Shown one piece after another: positions 8,887 to 17,317 of a DNA stretch of 23,853 nucleotides (the stretch's first letter is position 1; each line of letters begins with the position of its first letter). The stretch covers positions 1 to 23,853 of the forward strand of contig JAAEMD010000211.1 of NCBI GenBank assembly GCA_024225875.1, written 5' to 3'. This stretch comes from a bacterium (lineage in GTDB: Bacteria; Margulisbacteria; Marinamargulisbacteria; JAAEMD01). The notes beneath the pieces were generated by a model, which did not search any database, was not told where the DNA came from, and saw only the letters and a list, made by a program, of their open reading frames with translations. Made by a program: the position numbers and the translations under genes.

Positions 8887-9040
8887 ACTATATTATAACA
8901 GACTATAGCTGTTCCAAAGTAAAATGTCTGATACTAAAGTTTTCAAATGACTTCGTTAATGTACGTTTGTGAAACTGCATTTCCCCATTTAAATGGACAG
9001 TTCAATTTGTACCAGCTATAACTATATTATAACAGACTAT
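8887..9040. repeat. 20-bp direct repeat flanking palindromic copy D
   Basis: The 20-mer ACTATATTATAACAGACTAT occurs at 8887-8906 and again at 9021-9040, bracketing copy D. Together with the preceding right arm, 46 bases are identical (8861-8906 and 8995-9040, period 134). This fits a tandem duplication of 'element plus spacer'; a long target-site duplication is less likely. Confidence 0.8.
8904..9020. repeat. 117-bp palindromic repeat element, copy D
   Basis: A complete copy running from TATAGCTGTTCC to GTACCAGCTATA. The inverted outer arms are conserved with copies A and B, but the central loop has diverged (TTTGTGAAACTGCATTTCCC in place of the GTAC...CAGCACTC loop). Conservation of the ends with a variable centre is what a transposable or processed element would show. 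It lies in the divergent region between queA and clpC. Confidence 0.85.
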
Positions 9041-9050
9041 TTTAGTAACA

Positions 9051-9090
9051 GCTGATTTACAGCGGAATGCAATATAAAATATAAATCAGC
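9051..9090. promoter_or_regulatory. Perfect 9-bp inverted repeat upstream of clpC
   Basis: GCTGATTTA (9051-9059) and TAAATCAGC (9082-9090) are perfect inverted complements separated by 22 nt. The spacing suits either an operator bound by a dimeric regulator or an RNA stem. It does not match CIRCE or the CtsR operator, the usual clpC controls. It is not part of the neighbouring palindromic element. Confidence 0.4.
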
Positions 9091-9191
9091 CTCCGGATTA
9101 CCAGCGGACTTATCTAAATTAACAACTGCCTGCCATTCTTGTACCTCGCATCCTGCCGGAAATCACCTGTTACTGTTTTGTTAGAGTTTTC

Positions 9192-9220
9192 TTGCGAGAA
9201 AATATGAAATAGTTTATTAT
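9192..9220 (+). promoter_or_regulatory. Candidate clpC promoter
   Basis: TTGCGA (9192-9197) and TATTAT (9215-9220) are separated by exactly 17 nt, close to the sigma-70 consensus. The -10 box ends 7 nt before the clpC ATG and no Shine-Dalgarno sequence is visible, so the transcript would be leaderless or nearly so. A weaker alternative pairs TTGTTA (9178-9183) with TATGAA (9203-9208). Confidence 0.45.
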
Positions 9221-9227
9221 TCAGAAT

Positions 9228-11705
9228 ATGTTTTCAAGATTTACGGAAAAAGCGATTCAAAGTATTATGCTTGCTCAGGAAGAGGCAAAAAAGTTTCAAC
9301 ACAGCTATGTTGGTACGGAACATATTTTGCTGGGTATCATCGGTGAGGGAGATAATATAGTAATAAAAACGCTTCATACTATGGGTTATTCACCGGATCA
9401 GATACGTACAGCAGTAGAAGAAAGCCTTGATTATGGTGTCTCATCGTCAGAATATGGCAATATTCCTTTTACACAACAGGCAAAGCAGGTTTTATCGTAT
9501 GCCTGGGATGAAGCAAGAAAGCTGGGCCATAATTATGTTAATGTTGAACATCTCTTTTTATCTATCTTCAGGGATCAGACCAGTATTGCAGCAAGGGTTT
9601 TAGCTGAAATGGGTGTAAATATTAATATTTTTAAGGATGCGTTATTTGAATTACTTGGAGATCGTTTGGCACCATCTGCCAAGCAGGTACAGGCAGTTCC
9701 TACTCCAACCCTGGATTTATATGGCAGGGATCTGACTTTCCTTGGTTATGAGGGTAATCTGGATCCTGTAATTGGCCGGGAAAAAGAAATAGAGCGTATT
9801 ATTCAAATCATCAGCAGGAGAACTAAGAATAACCCTGTATTAACAGGTGCTCCGGGCGTAGGAAAGACTGCGATAGTTGAGGGCTTAGCTCAGAAAATAT
9901 GTCAGGGAGAAGTTCCTGAAAAGCTCAGAGAAAAGAGAGTTGTATCTCTGGATCTTGGCCTTCTTGTAGCAGGTACAAAGTACAGAGGTGAATTTGAAGA
10001 TAGAGTTAAAAAAGTTATGGAAGAGGTACGTAAGGCCAGTAATGTTATTATTTTTGTTGATGAGCTTCATACCATTATTGGCACAGGTGGCTCGGAAGGT
10101 AGTCTTGATGCAGCAAATTTATTTAAACCGGCACTGGCAAGAGGTGAGCTTCAGTGTATTGGGGCGACTACAATGGATGAGTACAGGAAGCATATAGAAG
10201 GTGATGGAGCACTGGAACGACGCTTTCAGTCCGTTCTCGTTGATGAGCCTACACCTGAGGAAACCCTGGAAATTTTACGAGGAATCAAAGGTCTATATGA
10301 AACATTTCATAATGTTGTTATTACTGAAGAAGCCTTAAAAGAAGCTGTTGATCTTGCAGTTAGATATATTACGGAACGAAGTTTACCTGATAAAGCTGTC
10401 GATGTTTTGGATGAGGCTGCATCAAAAGTTATGTTAAGAGTATCTTCCGGCTCTATAAAAATATCTGAAATAGAGAAAGAAAAATCAAATATATTAAAAG
10501 AAAAAGAAAGTGCAGTCAAAAATAATGACACAGCAGTTATTGAAATTCTGGAGAGTAAAGAGAAAGATCTTACAAAACAGTTGTCCGTACTTAAAAAACA
10601 GGATGAGGCTGAATCAAAACATGTGGTATCTGAATCAACTATAGCAGAAATAGTATCAACCTGGACAGGAGTTCCTGTAACCAGACTTACCCAGGAAGAG
10701 TCTGATCGTTTAATAGAAATGGAAGCTTCTCTGGAAAAGAAAATTATTGGTCAGAATGAAGCAATAAAGGCTTTAGCAAGGGCAGTTAAAAGGTCCAAGG
10801 TTGGACTGAAAGACCCAAAACGGCCAACAGGATCTTTTTTATTTTTAGGTCCCACTGGTGTAGGAAAATCAGAGCTGGCTAAAACACTGGCAGAATACTT
10901 GTTTGGTAATCGAGAGGCAGTTGTACGAGTTGATATGTCAGAGTATATGGAAAAACATACGGTATCCCGCTTAATAGGATCGCCTCCCGGATATGTGGGA
11001 TTTAATGAAGGTGGTCAGTTGACGGAACCGGTTAGACGAAAGCCGTACTCTGTTGTTTTATTTGATGAACTGGAAAAAGCTTCGCCGGATGTAGTAAATA
11101 TTCTTTTACAGGTTCTTGATGATGGACGAATTACAGATGCTACAGGAAGAGTGGTTAATTTTAAGAACACTATTATCATTATGACATCTAATGTTGGCAG
11201 TAAGTTTATAGAAAAGGAAACTTCTTTTGGATTTGTAGACTCCTCCAGAGCAGAAGAACATGAGTACGATGGAATGAAGAAGAAATTACAGGATGAATTA
11301 AAAAGAGAATTTAAGCCTGAATTTTTAAATAGAATTGATGATATAGTTATTTTTAGATCTCTGAATAAAGAACATTTGAATGAGATTATAAAAATAATGC
11401 TGGATGACGTTGATGATCGTTTGCAAAAGCAGGATATTCATATTTCTGTGGATGACAAGGTATGCAATTATTTAGTAGAGAGAGGTTTTGATCCTAAACA
11501 GGGGGCTAGACCACTAAGGAGATCTATACAGGAACACTTTGAAGACAGGCTGGCAGATGCAATGTTAACACAAAACTTAAGACGTGAGATAAATGTTAAA
11601 GCTACAGTTAAGAGTAATCTTATTGTATTTGATATCAAAAAAGTTGCAGCTGGTCATAAACGTAAAGATCAAAAAACCAAGACTAAACTAGTCTCAAGTG
11701 CCTAA
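9228..11705 (+). CDS. clpC: ClpC-type AAA+ unfoldase
   Basis: An 825-residue class-I Clp/Hsp100 ATPase that unfolds substrates and feeds them to ClpP. It has a double Clp-N domain at 1-145. AAA module 1 has Walker A GAPGVGKT (207-214), Walker B VIIFVDE (273-279) and the pore-loop sequence KYRGEF (251-256). A short coiled middle domain of the ClpC length lies at about 410-465. AAA module 2 has Walker A GPTGVGKS (541-548), Walker B VVLFDE (609-614) and sensor-2 GARPLRR (759-765). The tripeptide FGF at 667-669 sits where the ClpP-docking loop (VGF in Bacillus subtilis ClpC) is found, so partnership with ClpP is likely. No ctsR, mcsA, mcsB or clpP is adjacent. The gene heads an operon with radA, whose GTG start overlaps its last codons by 8 nt; this clpC-radA order is also found in Firmicutes. 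Confidence 0.97.
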   Translation: MFSRFTEKAIQSIMLAQEEAKKFQHSYVGTEHILLGIIGEGDNIVIKTLHTMGYSPDQIRTAVEESLDYGVSSSEYGNIPFTQQAKQVLSYAWDEARKLGHNYVNVEHLFLSIFRDQTSIAARVLAEMGVNINIFKDALFELLGDRLAPSAKQVQAVPTPTLDLYGRDLTFLGYEGNLDPVIGREKEIERIIQIISRRTKNNPVLTGAPGVGKTAIVEGLAQKICQGEVPEKLREKRVVSLDLGLLVAGTKYRGEFEDRVKKVMEEVRKASNVIIFVDELHTIIGTGGSEGSLDAANLFKPALARGELQCIGATTMDEYRKHIEGDGALERRFQSVLVDEPTPEETLEILRGIKGLYETFHNVVITEEALKEAVDLAVRYITERSLPDKAVDVLDEAASKVMLRVSSGSIKISEIEKEKSNILKEKESAVKNNDTAVIEILESKEKDLTKQLSVLKKQDEAESKHVVSESTIAEIVSTWTGVPVTRLTQEESDRLIEMEASLEKKIIGQNEAIKALARAVKRSKVGLKDPKRPTGSFLFLGPTGVGKSELAKTLAEYLFGNREAVVRVDMSEYMEKHTVSRLIGSPPGYVGFNEGGQLTEPVRRKPYSVVLFDELEKASPDVVNILLQVLDDGRITDATGRVVNFKNTIIIMTSNVGSKFIEKETSFGFVDSSRAEEHEYDGMKKKLQDELKREFKPEFLNRIDDIVIFRSLNKEHLNEIIKIMLDDVDDRLQKQDIHISVDDKVCNYLVERGFDPKQGARPLRRSIQEHFEDRLADAMLTQNLRREINVKATVKSNLIVFDIKKVAAGHKRKDQKTKTKLVSSA

Positions 11706-13062
11706 AGAACAAATTCAGTTTGTTTGCCAGTGTTGTGGAGCGTATTTTCCTGGATGGCAGGGCCAGTGTACAAGCTGTAATTCATGGAACACCCTTGAAC
11801 AGGAGAGCGTTACAAAAGTTGAATTTTCAACTGCATTTCAAAAAAAACGGATAAAAAGTGAACCAGTGTCTCTTGGTAACCTTGTTTTAGAAAAAGAGGA
11901 GGTTATTGCTTCCGGAATTAAAGAGTTTGATAATGTTCTTGGTAAAGGTTTTGTAAAAGGATCATGTGTTTTATTAGGGGGCGAACCCGGGATCGGAAAG
12001 TCAACGCTTGCTTTACAGGCAGCTCAACAAATTTCAGCTGCAGGCAAAAAAGTTTTGTATATTTCTGGAGAAGAGTCATTAAATCAAGTATATTTTCGCG
12101 CTAAAAGAATAAGAAAAGATAGTTCAGACTTAATGGTTTTATCAGAAACAAATATTCTGGATATTATTCGGGTTATAGAAAAATATGAGCCGGATTTTAT
12201 TGTTATGGACTCGATTCAGGTAGTGTATCATCCTGCTCAACCCTCAGTAACGGGCAGTGTAAATCAGGTTAGAATATGTACCAATGAGATTATCAGGATT
12301 ATTAAAGAAAGAAATACAGTTTGTTTAATTATAGGGCACATAACAAAAGATGGCAGTCTGGCAGGCCCTAAGGTTCTGGAGCATATAGTTGATGTTATTT
12401 TATATATTGAGGGCGACAGGCAACAGCAGTATCGTTTATTAAGATGCTTTAAAAACCGGTATTCTAATACCAGTGAGATTGGAATATTTGAAATGGAGCA
12501 GGATGGATTGATTGAAGTAGGAAATACGTCAAAAGTATTCATAGATGAAGTAACACTGGCTAACCCTGGGTCCGTTGTTTCGGCAGTGGCAGAAGGTAGA
12601 CGTATTTTACTTGTTGAGATACAGGCTTTAGTTATAGCAACAGGATATGGCATGGCGAAACGAACTTTTTTAGGAGTTGATCCGAATCGGGCCAATTTAA
12701 TGATAGCGGCAATAGAAAAAATCCTTGGAATAAGGATGGCTGATAAGGATATAATTTTAAATGTAGTAGGCGGAGTAAAGATAAAAGAGACAGCTCTGGA
12801 CCTTGGTATTATTATGGCCATTATTTCTTCATTAAAAGAGCAGTCTTTTGGCCATAAAACTGGATTTTGCGGAGAAGTTGGCTTAACAGGAGAAATAAGG
12901 GCTGTTCCACACCTGGAAAGAAGACTTATAGAATTTGAGAAACTGGGGTTCTCTAGTTGTATTACAGCACCTGATAAAAATCATACTAAAAATAGTTCTG
13001 GTAAAATGAAGCGTATATATGTTAAAGATATTAAAGAAGCGATGAATACAGTTTTATCGTAA
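11698..13062 (+). CDS. radA: DNA repair protein RadA (Sms)
   Basis: A 454-residue RecA-related hexameric helicase that promotes branch migration during recombinational repair. It starts with a zinc finger, C10-x2-C13-x10-C24-x2-C27. The RecA-like ATPase follows with Walker A GEPGIGKST (95-103) and MDSIQ near 170 as Walker B. The RadA signature appears as KNRYS (252-256), where most members have KNRFG, so the glycine is replaced by serine. The C-terminal third is the Lon-protease-like fold. The length matches E. coli RadA (460). The start is GTG at 11698, which gives the expected short N-terminus ahead of the zinc finger; the gene overlaps clpC by 8 nt, implying coupled translation. Confidence 0.97.
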   Translation: MPKEQIQFVCQCCGAYFPGWQGQCTSCNSWNTLEQESVTKVEFSTAFQKKRIKSEPVSLGNLVLEKEEVIASGIKEFDNVLGKGFVKGSCVLLGGEPGIGKSTLALQAAQQISAAGKKVLYISGEESLNQVYFRAKRIRKDSSDLMVLSETNILDIIRVIEKYEPDFIVMDSIQVVYHPAQPSVTGSVNQVRICTNEIIRIIKERNTVCLIIGHITKDGSLAGPKVLEHIVDVILYIEGDRQQQYRLLRCFKNRYSNTSEIGIFEMEQDGLIEVGNTSKVFIDEVTLANPGSVVSAVAEGRRILLVEIQALVIATGYGMAKRTFLGVDPNRANLMIAAIEKILGIRMADKDIILNVVGGVKIKETALDLGIIMAIISSLKEQSFGHKTGFCGEVGLTGEIRAVPHLERRLIEFEKLGFSSCITAPDKNHTKNSSGKMKRIYVKDIKEAMNTVLS

Positions 13063-13127
13063 TAAACCTGTACAGGAAAAGTATGGTATTATTTTTCTAT
13101 GAATATAAATAAAAAGAAAAAAAAGTA

Positions 13128-14078
13128 ATGACATCAATAGAAAAATTAAAAATAATAATAGACAAACTAAAAGATGAAAGGTCTCGCTGGGAGGCTATTT
13201 TAGATTTGAAAATGTTGAATGACCCGTCATTAGTTGAGCCATTAATAAAGATAATGTCATCAAATAACTGGGTTATTAGATGGTGTGTGGCTGAAAAACT
13301 TGGTGATCTGGGAAACTCAAAAGCAATTACTCCTTTAATCAAAATACTGAGGGATAAAGATTTTCATGTAAGAAAAAATGTTGCCAAGTCATTAGAGAAG
13401 TTTGGATCATTAGCATTCCCGGCTTTAGTAGCTCATCTGGATGAGCGTAATTCTAATATCAGAAAAAATATACATAGTATACTTGTCAAGACAGGTGAGG
13501 ACGATATCCCGAATCTGGAAGCAGCCATAAATACACATAACTGGATAATAGCCAATCAGGTGATTCATATAATATGGCGTATAGGTGGAGAGATGGCAGA
13601 GAAGGTACTGGTGAAGGCAATTTCAAATAAAAGAATTCAAAAAAATGCAATTGTGATGTTAATGCAAATGAACAGTAAGCAGGGTATGAAAGAATTATTA
13701 AAAGCTTATGCAGATCCCAGCCTTAGACTTTTGATATTAAACTCCTTTAAACGGAAGGGATTAGATGTGGCAGGTAGTTTTCTTATCAATAGTCTGCACT
13801 CATCTTCATTACCAATTGTGTTAAGGGCAGAGGTAATAATACAAAAAATAGGGGATCCTATGCTGGGTATGCTGGTTAAAGCACTGTCTATCAAGGGAAG
13901 TGATAAAAACAGGATTGTAGGTCTTATAAAAAAAATAGGCCCTGCAAAAGCCCTGAATATTATAAAACAATTATCAAAGACAGACCCTCAGATCAGGCAT
14001 TTAACAAGGTACATCAGACATCAGAGCTTAAGTAAAGATTCTGACACCAAAGGTGGCAAATCAGGAATCTTTAAATAA
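13128..14078 (+). CDS. HEAT-repeat protein of unknown function
   Basis: A 316-residue, all-helical, soluble-looking protein without signal peptide or membrane segment. From about residue 18 onward it is built of roughly eight HEAT/PBS-lyase-like repeats of about 30 residues. The clearest are at 20-46, 48-77 (WVIRWCVAEKLGDLG) and 79-107 (FHVRKNVAKSLEKFG). The pattern of hydrophobic helices with V-R-x-x-(V/A) turns is typical of protein-binding scaffolds. No catalytic motif is visible. The ATG follows a purine-rich leader (AAGAAAAAAAAG) and lies 65 nt after radA on the same strand, so it may belong to the clpC-radA transcript. The gene ends 20 nt from the convergent addA stop with no obvious terminator. 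The partner and role are unknown. Confidence 0.9.
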   Translation: MTSIEKLKIIIDKLKDERSRWEAILDLKMLNDPSLVEPLIKIMSSNNWVIRWCVAEKLGDLGNSKAITPLIKILRDKDFHVRKNVAKSLEKFGSLAFPALVAHLDERNSNIRKNIHSILVKTGEDDIPNLEAAINTHNWIIANQVIHIIWRIGGEMAEKVLVKAISNKRIQKNAIVMLMQMNSKQGMKELLKAYADPSLRLLILNSFKRKGLDVAGSFLINSLHSSSLPIVLRAEVIIQKIGDPMLGMLVKALSIKGSDKNRIVGLIKKIGPAKALNIIKQLSKTDPQIRHLTRYIRHQSLSKDSDTKGGKSGIFK

Positions 14079-14098
14079 TAGTCTATAGACTTTTCAGC

Positions 14099-17000
14099 TT
14101 ACTGGTTTTTACAGATACTCTGCTGATAAAGCAGGCATTCTTCACATATAGCAGCAGGAGTTTTTGGAAAAGAGTTCTTTATCAACATACTGTAAAGATC
14201 ACCTAGCTTTGTCTGGACCTGTACAAGGTCATCATTTGTAAAAAATACAGCTTTTTCTTTTCCCAAACGAGTAAAATAAAGCTTTGCCTCATAATGTGTT
14301 TGATTTAGATCATATAATGTCTTTAATGCTATAAAGTATATTGCTAACTGATTCTTATAATATAAGGAATGAGATTCTATTTCTCCGGGAGAGATATTAT
14401 CTGTTTTATAGTCGATTATTTGCCAGGAGTTATTTTTTTTATAGACTGTATCAAACCGGCCTTCAATAATTAACTCTTCTATTTTTAATGAAAATGGTTT
14501 TTCATGAATACTTTCCAGGCCTGAATTAATATCATGAAAAATATTCGAGCAGATAAAGTTTTTTATGTGTGCAAAAACTGTATTTACTGTAGACTTTGTG
14601 ACCGGTAAACATAAATCCTTTTTTATATACTGCTCCAGCCTGTCTTTATTTTTGAAAGATATTTTTTCTGTATTCATTTTCTGTATTATATTATGTACTG
14701 TTGTTCCGATATCTTTGGCAGAAGTTAAATGGCTTAATTTAATTGATGGCAGCATTTTCATATCAAGTGACTGTAATTTATTTAATAATGGATAGTATCT
14801 GTATTTTTTAGGGCATTTAAGCAAAGTGCAGGCCTGGGTTGTGGATAAGGATACTGGCAGGTTGCAGGTTTTTGATAATGTTAGTTTAGTATTTAAAACG
14901 TTCTTTTTATTTTCTGGCTTGATAGAAGCAGGTATGAGGGGGGCCAGGGTAGTATGTGGATCTGTTTTGATGTCTTCAGGGCTTGAATATAACTTGTAGT
15001 TTTGAGTAATCGAACTACTTTGATCTGTAGAAGGAAAAGTGAAAAGTATACGTTTCTCTTTTGTGTTAAGCACTGAGAAAGGCAGTATAAAGTCAAGATA
15101 TGTTTTATTGTTTTGTTTTGAAGTAGATTTTTTGCTGCCTGATATTAGAAGATGATCTTTAGCTCTGGTACAGCTAACATAAAAAAGTCGCTTTTCTTCG
15201 TTTATTGTGTCATCTTCTATTTGCTGTTTTATTTTATTGCGCAGCTTATTTTCATATTTATTCTGGTTGCTCCTGTAATAAAGTCCGAGACCGTATTTTC
15301 TCGAAATAATAAGTTTTGAATTAGATGCTAAATTAAAAGACTTTCCACATTCAGGAAGGATTACAACAGGAAATTCAAGGCCTTTTGATGCGTGAATTGA
15401 TAGAATATTAATCGCATTGGGAGTAATAGGTTCCGGGTCTGATATGTTATTGTTTGCATTAAATATGGAATCTTCAAGAATTCTAATTAAGTCAGGATTA
15501 GAGGAAAATGCATTTTTTGTTAATAACTCAATTTTTTTAAGGAAAGTTTTTATTGTTTTTGTTTTTTGAAATCCTTCCGGACCGGAAGCATAGAGTGCCC
15601 AGGCCTTAGTTTCTAGTAAAATAGTTTCAATTAATTCTGGTAAGGCAATAAAATTAACAGATTCCAGCCATAATGGTATTGATTTTGCAGCTTCTTTCAT
15701 TAAATTAATATCCAGCTTATCAAAACCCAGTGATTCTAATTTATTATCAGACTGTTTGGCAAATTCATATATTTTTGTTAAAAATTCAGGGGCATTAAAG
15801 AAATTATAAAGCAGAAAAACAGCGTCATCACTGATACCTGACAAGGGTGACTTTAATACTCTTATCCAGGCTAAATTATCGTAAGGATCAAGCAACCCCT
15901 TTATGAGACAAAACAGATCAATTATTTCTTCTTTTTTATTAATGCTTTTTCCTGTGTGAATAAATGCTTCAAGCCCAAATCTATTCAAAACTTCTTTTAA
16001 TTTTGTCATATGCTTTTTTCTTCTTATAAGTATGGCAAAATCACTGAGCTTTAAATTTGGTAATTCGTTTAATTTACTTCTTATCCATTTGCTGATAAAG
16101 TTTGCTTCCAGCATAAAGTCTACACAGTTATCCTGTTCAAAAACAGCAAATTCAATGCTGCTGCTTTCATCAGCTTTATTCGCTATTAAAGGTGTATAAC
16201 CAAACTTACCTGTACTTTGAAATATATTCTCAAAAAGCGGGTTGATGAAATCTATTAGTTTACTTTGTGATCTGAAATTGTCGTTTAATGATATAAGTAA
16301 AGCATTTATTTTTTGATCGGTATTACTTTTTATCTCCTCAAATAATTCTGGTACTGCTCCGCGAAAGCCGTAAATAGACTGTTTAATGTCTCCTACAATA
16401 AAGATATTGTTTTGCTTAACAGGTTTATCCAGACCACCTGTTAATCTTATTATTTCCCATTGTAAGTAATCGGTGTCCTGAAACTCATCAACCATAATAA
16501 AAGGAAATTGATCCTGGAGGGATTTTCTGATGTGATCATTTTTTGTTAAAAGGTCTCTGGCCATTATTAATAGATCAATATAGTCAAGTTTTCCTGTTTC
16601 TCTTTTTACTTGCTCTAATCTATTTTCACAGTTTTGATAGATAATTAATAAAGATTTTAAAAGCTCCAGTTCTTCCTGAATTGTGTTCATTTCTTCCGGT
16701 ATTGAGCATGACAGGTCACTTAATATATCGCTATTGCTTGAATATAGATAATGGTTCAGCCAGTATTGTGCTGCTTCTCTTTGATTAAATAAAGATAAAA
16801 GAACTGATCTAAGGCTTTTGGATCCATAATTAATAAGAAAATGCTCCAGGTTCCTGCTCTTTTCTAACTGCAGATCTTTTATGGTATCTTCTATTATGCG
16901 ATTAAATAAGAAAATCCCTTCTTCTGCTTCTATTATTTCAAAAGAAGGATCGATATGGCACTCCACAGGGTGCTTTTTTATTATATTCTGACAGAAAGAG

Positions 17001-17305
17001 TGGATGGTTGATATTTTAGCTTTATATAGAGATCCGGATATTTCAAGCCTTCTATTTTTAGAGATATTTTCGTAACCTATAATTTCATTTTGTATTCTGT
17101 GCAGCATTTCCCCGGCAGCTTTTCTGGTAAAGGTAAGTGCTAAAATATTTTCAGGTCCTGATTCCGGGTTGTTTTCCAGTATTTTTAAATATCTCTGTAC
17201 AAGAATAGTTGTTTTTCCAGAACCAGCTCCAGCCTCAACGATTATATTATTTTTTATTTCCAGCGCTTTTTTTTGTGAATCTGTTAAAGTAATATTTTTT
17301 TTCAT
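14099..17305 (-). CDS. addA: AddA-type helicase/nuclease subunit (UvrD superfamily)
   Basis: A 1,068-residue helicase-nuclease for processing double-strand DNA ends before recombination. Superfamily-1 motifs are complete: Walker A AGAGSGKT (25-32), TFTRKAA (58-64), MVDEFQD (271-277), VGDIKQSIYGFRG (304-316), NFRS (343-346), IHASKGLEF (637-645) and RLFYVSCTRAKD (706-717). The C-terminus is a RecB-like PD-(D/E)xK nuclease with His871, Asp952 (GRFD), Asp965 and Lys967 (DYK), and Gln986/Tyr990 (QLAIY). Cysteines at 826 or 831, 1054, 1057 and 1065 frame the nuclease in an iron-sulfur-like arrangement, which is better known from AddB and Cas4. The ATG is preceded by TAGAGAAT, a weak ribosome site, and lies 12 nt after addB, so the two are co-transcribed. 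The gene could equally be named as one half of an AdnAB-like enzyme. Confidence 0.9.
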   Translation of the reverse strand: MKKNITLTDSQKKALEIKNNIIVEAGAGSGKTTILVQRYLKILENNPESGPENILALTFTRKAAGEMLHRIQNEIIGYENISKNRRLEISGSLYKAKISTIHSFCQNIIKKHPVECHIDPSFEIIEAEEGIFLFNRIIEDTIKDLQLEKSRNLEHFLINYGSKSLRSVLLSLFNQREAAQYWLNHYLYSSNSDILSDLSCSIPEEMNTIQEELELLKSLLIIYQNCENRLEQVKRETGKLDYIDLLIMARDLLTKNDHIRKSLQDQFPFIMVDEFQDTDYLQWEIIRLTGGLDKPVKQNNIFIVGDIKQSIYGFRGAVPELFEEIKSNTDQKINALLISLNDNFRSQSKLIDFINPLFENIFQSTGKFGYTPLIANKADESSSIEFAVFEQDNCVDFMLEANFISKWIRSKLNELPNLKLSDFAILIRRKKHMTKLKEVLNRFGLEAFIHTGKSINKKEEIIDLFCLIKGLLDPYDNLAWIRVLKSPLSGISDDAVFLLYNFFNAPEFLTKIYEFAKQSDNKLESLGFDKLDINLMKEAAKSIPLWLESVNFIALPELIETILLETKAWALYASGPEGFQKTKTIKTFLKKIELLTKNAFSSNPDLIRILEDSIFNANNNISDPEPITPNAINILSIHASKGLEFPVVILPECGKSFNLASNSKLIISRKYGLGLYYRSNQNKYENKLRNKIKQQIEDDTINEEKRLFYVSCTRAKDHLLISGSKKSTSKQNNKTYLDFILPFSVLNTKEKRILFTFPSTDQSSSITQNYKLYSSPEDIKTDPHTTLAPLIPASIKPENKKNVLNTKLTLSKTCNLPVSLSTTQACTLLKCPKKYRYYPLLNKLQSLDMKMLPSIKLSHLTSAKDIGTTVHNIIQKMNTEKISFKNKDRLEQYIKKDLCLPVTKSTVNTVFAHIKNFICSNIFHDINSGLESIHEKPFSLKIEELIIEGRFDTVYKKNNSWQIIDYKTDNISPGEIESHSLYYKNQLAIYFIALKTLYDLNQTHYEAKLYFTRLGKEKAVFFTNDDLVQVQTKLGDLYSMLIKNSFPKTPAAICEECLLYQQSICKNQ

Positions 17306-17317
17306 ATTATTCTCTAT

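Noticed and set aside
12264..12821. 185-codon open frame antisense to radA
   Set aside because: It is fully inside the well-supported radA gene on the opposite strand, lacks family motifs and looks like a codon-bias shadow.
13063..13127. CCTGTACAGG palindrome after radA as an intrinsic terminator
   Set aside because: There is no loop and no following T-run, and the downstream gene is close and co-directional.
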